From assembly GCF_037975245.1 (NCBI RefSeq), contig NC_092572.1, forward strand, positions 18,020,273-18,084,272: DNA of 64,000 bases, read 5' to 3'. The position numbers and the translations under genes are program-made. This stretch comes from Apostichopus japonicus. Taxonomy: Eukaryota > Echinodermata > Holothuroidea > Aspidochirotida > Stichopodidae. Below are positions 45,283 through 58,861 of this stretch, in pieces; positions within the stretch are counted from its first letter, which is position 1, and each line of letters begins with the position of its first letter. Below the pieces are notes generated by a model. The model did not search any database, had not been told where the DNA came from, and saw only the letters and a program-made list of their open reading frames with translations.

Positions 45283-48138
45283 ACACTAGGGTCAGATCCA
45301 AAACCTGTCAACCTCAGGGCTAAAATTTAGATGATCATAGTTATCAATTTTGATAGTTTTGTCCAAAAGAAGAACAATTTAAGCTTGCTTGGCAAAAAAA
45401 TTAAATTTGTATGTTTCTTTGTTAACGAGTACTGCTTAATTATATCAACAATGCACTTAAACCAGCGTTATGGACGGAAACAGCAAATTGTGCCACTGAA
45501 CTGCAAGGAATGATGGAATTCACAGGAATCTGCACCTGAATAATTGTTTATGGTACTGATCTCTCCAAAATAGTTTTTGAAAAAATTAAGTAGGGCATCC
45601 CTAATTAAGATGCTAATCGAGAAGAAAATCATTAATTCCGTCCATAACGCTACCTGATGTCATTAATCTCCTGGCAATTTTCAAGTTCACTTCAGTGATA
45701 AAATTTGCATGTAATCTTCTGAAGGTTATCAATGCCATTAAGGATGAAGTGAAAAATTACCAGATTCCTGCATATTGATAAGCTTGGGTTCAATGAAACA
45801 TCTGTGTTATGGATGGAATTAGGAAAACGTTATGGACGGAATGTGAATGTTATGGATGGAAATTACTTTCTTTGGAAAAACTATGCAGAATGTTTTTTAT
45901 TAAGTTAAATCAAAGCAATCAAATGTGAATGAATGTTATTTAGGATGGAAAAGCTTTTTTTACATGTACATTACAGTATTTTTCTAGGCTTTCAGGTGAT
46001 GTTTTCCCTAATTTAAAAAAAAAAAGATAAGAAGAAATTTCTGTAAAAATCCCAAACTTTGAGGATTTTTCATTTCAAAATAAGGCAAAACACCCTCCTG
46101 AAATTTTTTGTACAAACAGGGTGGTACTATATCTCTTCCAGAAAAAATTATCAGATTTTTTCAACATTACGCATTTTGAGTTATTGGCCGTCAAAGATGA
46201 CCTCTTTTGTACATCGGAGCAGCTTAACAACTTACTGTACTTCTTAAATTATTATTGAGAACAGCTAGAACCCTGAAATTTGTTTAGGGGTAAGAACTTT
46301 ATACTTATAGTTGAAGTATAAAACCCTGACAGCTCTAACATGGTTACTTTGGTAAAAAATTGGCATCAAAACTCCTACCTCATGCTGAATCGCAGCATGA
46401 AATTGCAACTTCAGAGTTGCACAACTTGCAAACATATCATAGGAAAGCATTGTAATCATTATTTTGTAATGTTTGTACCAGACATAATAACCTCTGAAAG
46501 AATCAAGTACCCTGAAGCAATGGTCTAGGAGCAATTCATCACTAAAAATAGCACATTTTTTAGTGAAAAGTACAAAAGTCGTATATTTTGACACTTTTAA
46601 GTGGACTTAACTCCACAAGACAATATTTTTGTAGCCTAATTTTTTATTTTTCTATTCTATGGGATAGACTCTATAGGCATCTGTAATAGAAAGGTAGTAG
46701 AATGGTTAATTGCTGAGAAATGAGACCTCAAAAGTCAAGAAAATGCCATGGTGGCGACAAATTGCGGAATTTCAAAGTGTGATAAATCGGCTGGAAAGCA
46801 ATGCAACTGAAATTTTCAGAATATGCTTATTTCATGATGGTCCAATCATACAAAAAATTTGGGAATTTTTGGAGAGGGTGCAGCAACAGCCATTCTTGAT
46901 TTGACACGGAATGACCCTTATAAATCCAAGTTGTCATCCTTATGCAACGTGGTTTTTGTGTATGAAGGAGACTGGTGGTTGGAAAAGGTGGACCAAATAT
47001 CAGTTGACAGTAATGATGTCTATGTCTCCTTCCTACACCCTAAGGGCCCTACCAATACTTTCTTCTGGCCATCACCTGAGACAAATATCCCACTAAGAAT
47101 GATCATGGGGAAACTAGAACAGCCTGTCCTCCTAATTTCAAGTAGCAAAGTGGGAATTGCAACAAAGGTGGTTGAATATATTAGGGACAAGTTTCAAAGA
47201 GATTGTGAGTCGTGATGGTGACGAAAAATTTTTGACAAATATGAATCGATGTATTTTGTTGAGATTGAAAAGTCTATTTCAAATTTTCATGACTGTTCAA
47301 CCATACAGGCCTCCCATGTCCACAGTTTTATTTGCATGTGTTGTTTTCTTTCATACATGCTTTGCAGACTGGTGAAACTTTGATTGCATTGGCATTGTTT
47401 GAAGGAGGTGAAGCCACAAAAGTGAAAAAAACAAATGGGAAAAGTACTGACAGCCTCTGCTTATAGTGCTGAAAGCCACCTGATGAGTACCTTCAGCAAG
47501 AGTGAAACTTTTCATGTGCTGTAGCAATTCATTTCAGGCTAATTCAATACTTTCCGTCCATAACATTCCGTCCATAACAATTCCTATTTCAGGACTAGCT
47601 CTTTCCCTTCTTATAATAAATTCAATTTTATTTGATATTATTACACATATTGGCCATAAGTATTAACTTATAACACACACTTCACAATTCAAGAGTTGAT
47701 CCTAAATCAGGACAAAACCTTCCGTCCATAACGTTGTACATTCCGTCCATAACACAGAATTTTGGTTTGGGGTAGTGGGTTAATAGAGGTACATTGAAGA
47801 TTATGAGTGGGAGTATGATAAAGCTAAGGTACCAGGCCTGTGATGAAAAGTACCTGATACTTTGAAATCCTGAACACTTCACAGAGTTTTGACCCACTAT
47901 GAAGGTTGGTGGATATCGATCATTTTTCTGATTCCGTCCATAACGAACACCTAATTTGCATATTCAGACTAATATTGCACTACCCAATTAATTTTTTTCC
48001 GTTATATGGTAGAGGTATCCCAACTTAGATCAATCATGCATACCTTAACAAATACTAACTCTCACACTATTTTTGATGGGACTTTATCTCTGTGAATTCC
48101 GTCCATAACATTGGCAGAGGTTTTGGATCTGACCCACT
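45283..48138. mobile_element. TIR DNA transposon with subterminal repeats, 2.86 kb
   Basis: The left end CACTAGGGTCAGATCC is matched by the reverse complement of the right end, CACTAGTGGGTCAGATCC, and both continue AAAACCT. Near both ends the 13-mer TTCCGTCCATAAC, or its close variant, recurs: inverted at 45466, 45804, 45828 and 45848 and direct at 45636; at the right end direct at 47552, 47566, 47720, 47741, 47932 and 48097. If the core TIR starts at GGGTCAG, ACTA flanks it on both sides as a 4-bp duplication; if at CACTA, no clear duplication is seen. Superfamily uncertain. It holds the coding fragment at 46710-47215. Confidence 0.8.
46710..47215 (+). pseudogene. Coding fragment inside the TIR element
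   Basis: Two overlapping frames. The second (46859-47215) has VVFVYEGDWWLEKV and VYVSFLHPKGPTNTFFWPSP. A domain with YDxxWYxGxV ... FMHPKGP ... WP is one I recall at the C-terminus of uncharacterised proteins in fish and invertebrates, often tied to transposons. The first frame (46710-46904, WWRQIAEFQSVINRLESNAT) may be an upstream part, one frame off. No DDE triad was found. It could be a transposase remnant or a captured host fragment. Confidence 0.5.
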
Positions 48139-49198
48139 AGTGTACAGTCAGTACATACAGCTGCGGTCAATACCCACAGCACAGTATACAAACGATACAG
48201 CGATGGACATCTCAGGTCCAGCTAAAGATAACAATTAAGGTATCACGTTTCATTACTGTATGCATTTTGTACTGTAGCGACACAAACAAAACGTCACTTG
48301 CAAGCAACAGAAAGTTAACTTTTTCAGATGGCCGCACGCGGTTTGGGGCGAGTCTTAAATTTGCCTTTAAGATGCTCACTATGATGTATGGTCTACATAT
48401 AATACTGCAACTAAAATCACAAAATTGATTTTGTGGCTTAAACTTTGAGTAGGACATCATGTCATGATGGAATGCTGAGAAAATAGGAAAGTGGCAGTAC
48501 TAAACACTTATAATCACTTGTACTGTTTGGTTATTGTTATAATCCATAGCATGCATTATTTTATTATTTTATTTTTCGGGCATGTTGTATTTTGTAAGTC
48601 AAGGTCAGAAGCTCTTAAAGACATTTCAAATGTTATGACATCGTCATGGTGTAATTAACGTAGGAAAATGGGAGTCTGGGTTTTAAATTTGCAGAACACA
48701 GGTACTGTATTAAACGGAGGTGGCTCCCGGACATTTAGGAAATTCCCTTTTTGGTTGAGAGAGCAAAATAGTGGCATCTTTACTTTACAAAGACTGTGCT
48801 TACAGTATCTATGGAAATTACTAAAATGTAAACATGTTTGTACTTTTTCATTTTGAGAAAATGTTTGTTGATCAATGTTACATAAATACAAAATTCTTAC
48901 AACCATGACTGTACAGTGCGCACTGTAATTGGTAACTGATTATTTAGTCAAATTAAGCTTGATAATTTCAATTTCATGATATTAAAGTGGATTAAATTAA
49001 AAAATGGTGAGAATTTCTCATTTGCTTTGTACTGTACAGTACCAACCTTTTCGTAGTGTGGGTAATAATAATATCTGTAGTAGAGATTGTTCCATGCAAT
49101 GAAACATTGATCACCCTCCAATTAGATTCATTGATTACCCCCAAGTAAATTGTACATACTGTAGTCTACCCCAGGGAAAAATTTGTCCGGTATCACAT

Positions 49199-49405
49199 CG
49201 CAAAATGCTTTGCAAAATGTGCAAACTGCTATGCAAAATGAGCAAACTGCTATGCAAAATGAGCAAACTGCTATGCAAAATGAGCAAACTGCTATGCAAA
49301 ATGAGCAAACTGCTATGCAAAATGAGCAAACTGCTACAGTATGCAAAATGAGCAAACTGCTATGCAAAATGAGCAAACTGCTATGCAAAATGAGAAAATT
49401 GCTAC
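49199..49405. repeat. 21-bp minisatellite
   Basis: About ten units of the type AAACTGCTATGCAAAATGAG plus C, with one 5-bp interruption (ACAGT) around 49337. The seven-residue ORFs over it (MQNEQTA on plus, SLLILHS on minus) follow from the 21-bp period. Confidence 0.95.
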
Positions 49406-50596
49406 ACATATACGTGTATGTATGCAAAGACCTGTGTACTGTACACTTTTGAACACAGGTACTGTACCATAGTATTTTGTAAGGATATTTTTGGAACCTT
49501 TAAACTGCAATTTACAAAATTTGAGCACTGGTGAAGAAGGTATTATTAGTTTGGTCAATTACAGTCATGACTTGAGTAATTAATATCCAACTACAAAGTA
49601 ATTTGAATTTGATGTTTACAAAGAATTACTCCACAGCTGTTTTTGGTTGTCCTTTGCAGAAATCTGCCCAGGTCACTCATTATATTCAAACTTGAGAATG
49701 CGCTATAAATTCGGTACCCCTTAATTGCATCAAAGGGAAGTTGTTGTTTTAAATGAATAAATCTGACAATTTTGATTTCGATACGACTATTTTTTTCTAA
49801 ATAATACACCGATAATCTGAAATTTGGCCATTTCGGCAATTTACATTCTCACCATCATTAATTAGCAATTTACCAAGTATATAACTTAACAAAGTTCTGT
49901 GTCGGTTTTGAACTTTACCTAGCAGCTAATGTACACATACTCTACTGTACATACAATCCCCAGTTCTTTACAAACATCTTGAACACCCACTGAAAAAATT
50001 TGGCAAATTCTTTTTGAGTTGATTATATTTATTTAAATTACAGTACATGTTGTACAAACAGCACTGACAGTAGTCTGCCTGTGTGAGAAAAATCATTCAA
50101 AATAAAGATTGTTATCTTGCCACATAAAATTTGCCAGCTTTCTCTCAGATCTGAAAGTCTTTGCCATCCCTAAGTGGTTCACCCAGCCACTGTCTCTCAT
50201 AGTATGTACAGTATACTAGTACAGTGCTAATTAAATCCAAATGAAACCATGTAAATGTTTGCATTGGTTATTCTGTACAGTACCATACTTCAGAAATCAC
50301 ACAGTAGCTTCTGTTTTCTCGTCCAGGTCGATAGTTATGACACTCGTTCATTCTGGTCCAAAGTAATTTGCAGTCATAACTTGATTGGCTTGGATCGTTT
50401 TAGGAAATTAAAAAAATTTCTGATTGATCAACGACGTGAGGAATATCTGTTTTCTGGAGTTGTAGCTAAGAGGAAGTCATTGATTAAAACTGTAGTGCCA
50501 GTAATTACTGGCTTCCCACCATCCTGACATGACAGCAACTCAGGGATGTGTACATACATGTACAGACTACAGAGAGTAAATTGTTTGAATTCAATG

Positions 50597-51165
50597 CAGA
50601 GCTCCTCCAGGGATGGTTTAAAGGATCATCAGACCCCCTCCAGGGATGGTTAAAGGGATCATCCAAGCTCATCCAGGGATGGCTAAAAGGAATCATCAGA
50701 GCTCATCCTGGGATGGTTAGAAGGATCCTCAGTGCTCATGCAGGGATGGTTATAGGGATTATCAGAGCTCATCCTGGGATGGTTAAATGGATCATCAGAG
50801 CTCATCCAGGGGTGGTTAATGCAATGCAGAGCTCCTCCAGGGATGGTTAAAGGATCATCAGAGCTCATGTCTGCTCATCCAGGGATGGTTATAGGGATTA
50901 TCAGAGCTCATCCTGGGATGGTTAAAGGGATCATCAGAGCTCATCCAGGGGTGGTTAATGCAATGCAGAGCTCCTCCAGGGATGGTTAAAGGATCATCAG
51001 AGCTCATGTCTGCTCATTCAGGGATGGTTATAGGGATTATCAGAGCTCATCCTGGGATGGTTTAAAAGGATCATCAGAGCTCATCCAGGGATGGTTTAAT
51101 GGATCATCAATCCAGGGATGGCTAAAAGGATCATCAGAGCCCATCCAGGGATGGTTAAAATGAAC
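50597..51165. repeat. 33-bp minisatellite with higher-order duplication
   Basis: About 17 units with CATCCAGGGATGGTTAAA and GGATCATCAGAGCTCAT. A block of about 130 bp (50811-50940) repeats almost exactly at 50949-51070, including the GTTAATGCAATGCAGAGCTC variant. Confidence 0.93.
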
Positions 51166-51807
51166 TTCAGACTTTTGTTAACAAGCAATTATAATTAACT
51201 ATGGAGAGTTGCATCCATTGGTGCTGCACAAAATTTTCCAAAATTAAGGGTTTCTTTTTTTTGTGAGGGGGGGGTATTGATTTCTTTAATTTTGTACTGA
51301 AATGCATTGTATGTGAATAGCCTCAATTTATTGTACATTGACTACACTCATCTAACCGCTGCCTAAATTCAAATCACCCACTCCTGGAACATTCCTACAG
51401 TATGTAGCTTGCAAAAAATTGTATAAACAAAGTTAGCAAACCCTTTAACTCCCCACCCCCCCTTTCCATCCCTCCTGCCCTATAAGTATTGTCACTCATA
51501 CACTTACATGTACCAGTGAGTTTTGGAGCATGGTATGCAATTAATTCCATTGTAGGTATGCAAACGATGAAATTGTGTCCAGTTCTTGAAAAACTGGTGA
51601 TGTACTGTAACTTGCACTTCAAACGTACCAGGGCTGTCTTACTGTGCTGCACCTGTCTTGGCTATACATACTCTATGCACTACAAACAACAGTATTTCCC
51701 TTTAGAAGTTCTGATCAATTGGTAAGAATTTACACCCTAGCCGACCCACTGTTGGGTCACTGCCCATTTGATCATCTATCTAAAGTTACTGTACTATTCT
51801 GAAAACT

Positions 51808-52112
51808 ATGACAGTCACATTTCTCCACCCACCCCCCCTTCTACCCCTCCCCATTTCCTTACCTTACTTCCTAACATTTCCTTTTCTTCTTATTTCTTCC
51901 CTCTCTCTCTTACCATGGTGTTCTTCTAACTCCATGCTCTTCCCTCTTTCCATCTTTCCCCCCTCTCTCTCCTCTGTTTCATTCTGTCCCTTTGTTCCTT
52001 TGCTTGTCTCATGTGTCATCTCTCAGCCCTTTCCATGTATCCTCTTTCCCTTAGCTGGTTCCATTCCTCCTATTGTACTAATTGCTTCTTCCTCGCTGAC
52101 CCCTTCCCCCTA
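51808..52112. repeat. Polypyrimidine tract, about 300 bp
   Basis: Strongly CT-biased on the plus strand (CCACCCCCCCTTCTACCCCTC and similar). The ORF crossing it is compositional. Confidence 0.85.
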
Positions 52113-55100
52113 AAGTCATTTTCAAAAGCAGATGTAACTTCTAGATAAAATTGCAAACCCAGTGTGGTGCCATAATTTCAACTTGACATGTTTAGTTCAG
52201 GACTCTTGAAAGCAATTCTTAACTGACTGGCTTTTATCAAATCCCAGAACATTGCTGGCCATGCAGAGACGTTATAGTATAAAAAAGACAGTTGCGTGTG
52301 AATGTGTTTCTCCAATTGACAAGCTTTGTTTAGATCATAACAACTGTTCAGGCGCCTGCATACATACTGTAATTAATTGCAGTTGGAGGGAAGCCAAAAC
52401 CATTAGGTGTGGTATTGGTCAATTTGGCTTGCCATAGTAGTACATCTGTTGTACAGTACAAGCTAAACACATTTCATATAACTTGCTTGGTGGCATACCG
52501 TAGTTAGACAAGAGAAAATAATTGTACACCCCCTTCCTTCTCCCCCCTCCCCCACCAGAAAAAAAGAGAAGAAAAAAAGACTAATAAATCCTTAAACAGT
52601 GTTGCATAGTCATGCCATACCAGTAACCCAGATGACCCTGAAAATGCAACCCATGGGAAAATTAGGAGGGGTGGGTGGAGCTACTGTAAATTTAGACATG
52701 TATATAAATGCTAAGTGTTCAAACTGTACTTTCGTTAGATTGCATATACTGTACCATGATTGCACAGACATGTACATAATTAGTTCTAGAGTAATTTAAT
52801 GTGCATATGGACTATTGTGCAGCTGTTTAATATCCATATCATGAATATTGTCTCAACACACAGTACAGTACATATTATGTTTGTTAAAGTATGAATTTAT
52901 GACAGTAATCTAATACTGTCAAGATAGTAACAGATTGGAAATGATATTGTAATTGTGTTCAACTGCTGATAGAAATCTTTTATTTAGCAAAGCCAATAAT
53001 TATGTTATATTTATATATATTATTATATTACCTGTATGCAATTATTATTCCACCATCATAGGTACTGGGTGCAGTATATATATGCACAGTATACATCATC
53101 AATGCACATGACACTATAGATATATATGAGGATAGGTTATCCAAGCCATTTATTTCATGATATTTAATGATATTTAAGGAACAATTTAACTTGTCAACGA
53201 TCTACATGTCATCCCAGCTTATATACTTGAGCATGGTCATCACATACATTACTGTACTGTATATACACTGTGGATACGCTACGGTCAAAATTAGGCAAGA
53301 AGAGAAGAGATTTGTCTCCATTTATATCCCTCGCTTTCTGATAATCTGTATATTTTGTTGTTCCGTTGATGTTTACTGGACATAGCAAAAGGACTTTTCA
53401 TATCCTTCTCCCTTCTCCCTTCCCCACTCCCCCCCCCCCCCTCCCATCTCACTTCACAGGTTTACATATAGCCCATCTCTGCACTAGACTTATATGCAGC
53501 TCACTGTACATAATGTACTGTATACCACACCCTGACCATGTCTTAGAAACTCTTACTCAGTATATAATTAATGTTCTCATGAGCTACTGTACCTAATGCA
53601 CCTAATTTCAAGCCTGATGACTTCAATGTCTGTCATAATCGACTCCATGATGTACTGTAGTACTGTACATAATTGTGTTTGTTTTTGGTGCATCCTTTTT
53701 ATGTACTTATGTTTTGAATGTACTCATACAATGCTTTGTATGTACGGTAAATACATATGCAGACTGGTTTGCGGGCAAGTTTCATGACCGTCGGTTTAAG
53801 TGTGTGACATAGATGCATATACTGTTGCTGTTACATGTTAGTGATTGATGTGTAGAGCTTTGCTGAGTGCTGAGTCATCAATCCCAGCAGTGATAAATGT
53901 AGTAGGTCTTGGCTGATGTTACTATGTACTGTAGTAGGTAGGATTTAAGTGAAGGATAGCATATATTCAGACATATAGTTGCTGCTGCCAAGTGCGGAGA
54001 ACATTATGGCAGTACTGTAATTAATGCCTGTAAAAAATGTGTCTGTAGATCTGTGTATAATTGGGAGTAATCTGTTGCTTGCAGGTGCTGTACAGCTGTA
54101 GGTGTCCTAATACGTGGTTGTAGAGCTATGTACTGTGGTGTGAACAGGTTCATACTATATATACTGTGGTCAATAATATTTTAGTGTAGAGTACCGCTCA
54201 CGTGTAACTGGACTGTATGTATAAGCGCAGTGCGCACAGGATCGTATAAAGACGTATAAACAAGTATAACCGCGCATAAACAGGTTGACGTAGACACACA
54301 GACATACAGAGCGAGTCCAATATGTGAGATATATATATCTACAGTTGAGGAGGGATTCATCAAGCTTAACACATCTTACTTTGTTAGTTCTGTGAGCTGT
54401 GGTTAGGATTAAGGAATGACTTTATTGACATTCTGTAGTCAATGTTGATATTCATCCATCAAATGTACAACATGAAGTCCTACAGATGTCTACAGGTGAA
54501 GACACACTGTTGTACATGTGTGTGTACAAGTAATGTATGGGTAGCAGCTGTAGGACTTCAGAATGTCAGATTGAGAAGAAAGAGAAAGTGTGTGTAGTGA
54601 CTTACTAAGTAGATGGGAGAGGGGGAGGGGGGATAGAAGCTAGGGTACACAGTGCTAACATTGTTAGTGATAGTTGCTGTTAAGTACTGTTGGTTGTAAT
54701 CTATTAACTGTACTGTAGGTTGTGTAGAAGGAAAAAGTGTAGGATATGAGTGGAGACAAGTACAGTATGTCAGTACTGTTAGTGTCAACATTGGGAAATT
54801 TATGCTCAAGCCATTACTAAGTCAAGTATGTTATACAGTACCCTACTGCATTGCATGTTCTAGTAAGTTGTATAATTTACATTATAGTCAATAGTGTACA
54901 GTATCTCCAGTGAAGTGTACAGTACTAATTCATCTTGGAGATGATAGTTATGTATCAGAGTGACAGCTGGACTAATGTGCATTCTGATTCTGTGCCAAGA
55001 TTTCGTGGGAGTGGGGAGAAAGACAATTAAGTGTTCGGTGGTTACAGGACTTAGCTACAGTACAGTACTGTACATTTTGAGTTTGTATACATATATAGGC

Positions 55101-55659
55101 TAATTAATAGAGCAAGGACATGATGAGTACTGTGCCAATAGAGCTTGCATGCAATGAAAGGTTTGCATGGGTTGGAACTGCTGTGTACATCTACAGCAGT
55201 ACTGATGGAGAAAGCAGTTGGGGAGTTGGGAGGGGGAAGGTGACAAAGGGTTTTCTATTTAATGGTCTGACATGTTAAGTGCGATTTCAGATGAAAAACT
55301 GACGTCTTTCTTGACATTAAGTCCAACGAAAATTTAAACTCTGTGGTATACATAATTAAAACTCATCATTATATTGATTTAGGTTAAAATTCAACATCAT
55401 CACCATCATAATATGGATTGGTGCAACATGTCTGGACTGATCTTGAAAGGTTAAGTGTGTCCATATTAAAGTCAGCTCTTCCGTCATCAAGTTTTAATCG
55501 TTATCGTCAATTTATTGTTCCATAAATTCTAATTCTTACAGAAAGCGTTTTGTATGTTTGATGTAAACAACCAAATACTGAATGATGACATCCAACACTG
55601 TATCCAATTAAGTTTGTAGTTTGCAATGTAAACATGTTATTAGCACAATGTAGCGAGGT

Positions 55660-56220
55660 GTGAGCTAGTACACAGTGTAGTTAGTACAGTGTAGTAGAGT
55701 AGCATAGAGTACAGTGCATTGCAGTAGAGTACAGTACAATGCAGTATAGTACAGGACAGTACTGCAGTACAGTATAGTACAGTGCAGTATAGTACAGGAC
55801 AGTATAGTACAGTAAGGTAGAGAAGAGTATAACTGCCTGCAGTCTGTACAGTGCAGTAGAGTACATTGCAGTGCAGTATAGTACAGTACAGTACAGGACA
55901 GTACTGCAGTACAGTATAGGACAGTACAGTATAGCTACAGGACAGTATAGTACAGTAGAGAAGAGTAGAGTAGAGTAGGCCTACAGTACAGTATTGTACA
56001 GTACAGTATAGGACAGTACAGGACAATACTGCAGTACAGTATAGGACAGTACAGTATAGTACAGGACAGAATAGTACAGTAGAGTACAGTAGAGAAGATT
56101 ACAGTAGAGTAGGCCTACAGTACAGTATAGGACAGTACAGTACAGTATTGTACAGTATAGGACAGTAGAGTAGAATTAAGTAGAATAGTGTAGAGAAGAG
56201 TACAGTATAGTCATTACAGT
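55660..56220. repeat. Pentamer-based satellite (ACAGT/ATAGT/AGAGT)
   Basis: About 560 bp built of ACAGT, ATAGT, GCAGT, GGACAGT and AGAGT units. Longer blocks recur, for example GGCCTACAGTACAGTAT at 55978 and 56111. The Tyr/Cys/Leu-rich minus-strand ORF over it is an artefact. Confidence 0.93.
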
Positions 56221-56344
56221 GACAGTATGCAGTGCAGTCTAAAACATTTCTTTTGGGATATTTGGACGTTGTAGTCAAATTACAGATGATTACAGACTGA
56301 TCAACCAGTGAACATGAAATGCAGCACAGGACTCAATAGATAAC

Positions 56345-56985
56345 AATTCTACTCTTTGTCTCGTTACCATGGCATCATGCATGTATTCAGCAGTTCTTTA
56401 ATGAATTTGGAGATTGCATCTAGACCTGTTGCAAACTTGTAGTAGTTGAAAGTGAAGCCTTACAGAGTTGCAGGCTACTCCATTGGTGATTAATCACAGC
56501 TTTACTTATCCGTTATTTACATGAATTTGCAGTGTAAGATAAATTTATATGACAACATGTCTACTTGTTACTATGGAAGCATGCATGCAGTATTCAACAG
56601 CCTACTGTATTCTGATTTCAGCCTATACTGTTGGTTAAATTCAAGCCCGTGCAGGCTATTCAGTTGGCGATTATTACTTCTTTACTGATCTGTGTAACAT
56701 GAATTGCAGCGCAATATAAATGTACAAGAAATCTGTTCTACTCGTTACCATGGGAGCATGTGTGTTCAACAGCGCTACAGTATACAGCTAGGACTGATTT
56801 TTAAATTGCAGCCAGGTTACTCAGTTGGCGATTAAATCACTGCTTCAGTGAATCTGTGTAACATGAACTGCAGGACGCTTGCACAGTGGGATAAGTCGAC
56901 AAGAAATCAAATTTTAATTTGTTACCATGGATACATGGTTTGACAGAGTCACTTCAACATAAGGACTGATGTGTAAATTGAAGCT
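56345..56985. repeat. Diverged tandem repeat, about four units of 170-190 bp
   Basis: Each unit has CT(C/T)GTTACCATGG, then a CATG-rich stretch, TTCAACAGC, CAG(G/C)...CAGTTGGCGATTA and CTGTGTAACATGAA(T/C)TGCAG. Units start near 56345, 56550, 56733 and 56905; the last is partial. Confidence 0.8.
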
Positions 56986-58861
56986 TCGCTGTTCTAAGGA
57001 AGAATAGTTGATCTCATCTTGGTCTACCTAAATTTCGGTGTGATCGTACAGAGCAATATTCGCATACATACTGTAGGAAGTTTCTATCTAATATTTGATC
57101 CCCAAAATATGATGTAAAATCAATAATGCAGCAACAGTCTTAAAGATTTAGGTCAGGGACCGGTGACCATTATTTAACCAACTTGGTAGTTCAAAGGAAT
57201 TAGTACTGTACTGTAGGCACTACCATAATAGCTAGGCTTCAAATCCCAGTGAGAGTTCAAAGCCTTTCTACAAATTTGTAAGATTTTAGGGCTTTTTGTT
57301 GACCACATACTTCTGTGGAGAAACTTATAATCTTATGAGCTGTTATACAGTTCTCCCTAATCCATTTGTCCTTAATTCCCCCAAATGACTCATCAATCAC
57401 ACAATCGTTCCAAGAACAGGTAAAAATTTGTCATGCCTCGCCGTTTGTTTGTTCCATCATCCGCCTCCTCCATGTTTTTCAGAGCAAAATTTGAGAAAAC
57501 TTCCATTTTCTCTTTCTTCTCATAAAGCGCTCACTTTTAACTTCAACTCTATTGATGGCGATGGTGTATAGTTTGATGCTAAGCAGCTTATTGGTTGTAA
57601 TCCCACAAATCAGCCTGACAAACAGCAGTCAGTAAATACTGCTCCTTATGGATAAAGGATTCACAAGTTTCTCTCTCTCTCTCTGGAGAGGAGTTTTTGC
57701 TTATATATAATCCTACTTTTGTGGATATATATATATAGCCACAAGCTGACCCTCCACTTTAGAGATAAAACTCATCAGAACTTTTGCACCACAGGTATTT
57801 AACGAGCTAAAATTTGGGCAAGCCTTTTGGTGTCTTGACATACATGTCTAAACTGAAGCTGTGTAATCCCCCAAATTTGTTTAGAAATTTTGAGTCACGT
57901 GGATCTTAAAGCCGTACGTATCACCTGAGTGGTTTTAAATACTAAAGTACTGTACTAGGGTATTACAGGAGTGCTATTGTTCTCAAAAGAATACTTTTTA
58001 TGCCGTTTTGCCTAGAATATAAAGGGAACGACGAGATGAAATGGAAAGTTGAAAAGTCTGTAACATTCGTTCCCTGCAATTTTGTCATATACAGTAGTTC
58101 TCAGATATACAGTGACTCTCTCACTGTGTACAGCAAATGTATCATTCCCATCATGCATTGCACATCACTTGAAACTCCTTATCCATACCATGGCAGCGTG
58201 TGCAGTACTGTATATAAACATGGAGCAATAATATGTGCATATGAATGTATGCAGTAACGTAGTAGTGTTACATACACATGATTTACTGTATACTTGTGAC
58301 AGGTTCTGTCGTCAAAGCTAAATATAGTCCCAGAATATATGTTTCATTCATGCATTCATTCACCAACATATTAAAGCAGATTTTGTACAGTAATCGTGTG
58401 GAATTTAATCCCTGACATAGCAGTCTGTTTGTAAAAAATACAGTAAAAGTCAGTGTGAAGCAATCAAAGTTAATGAATTTGTGAATATTAATTAAATCAG
58501 ATTCGTTCAATCTCATTTGTGGTTGATACAGACCAGTCGGAAATTCCAGGTGTGATCTTACATAATTTACAAAAGGTGGATATTTTCATGAAATGACACA
58601 ATTTTAGGTGATGCTCGTTGTGTTCATCAGTCCCCTTCCCCCCCCTCTCTCTCCCCCAAAAGCAACACAATACAGCCATGATAAAGTTTACAACTTGTTT
58701 CATCTTCAGATAATATCTATGTACATGTATGTACAGGCTTATATGCAGTGTATACAATTTAATACTTTAAAGTGTTGTACATTAATCAAACTTTTAAGGT
58801 ATACGACAGTAAATTATATATCATACACACTAGTCATTCGTCACTTACAACTGTAAGATGT

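Noticed and set aside
49199-49405. Regular short repeats resembling a CRISPR array
   Set aside because: Units are head to tail with no unique spacers, in a eukaryotic intron; it is a minisatellite.
51808-52113. 101-codon ORF rich in Pro, Ser, Leu and Phe
   Set aside because: It is a translation of a polypyrimidine tract.
55640-56026. 128-codon ORF rich in Leu, Tyr, Cys and Thr
   Set aside because: It follows from the pentamer satellite; overlapping frames on the same strand give the same composition.
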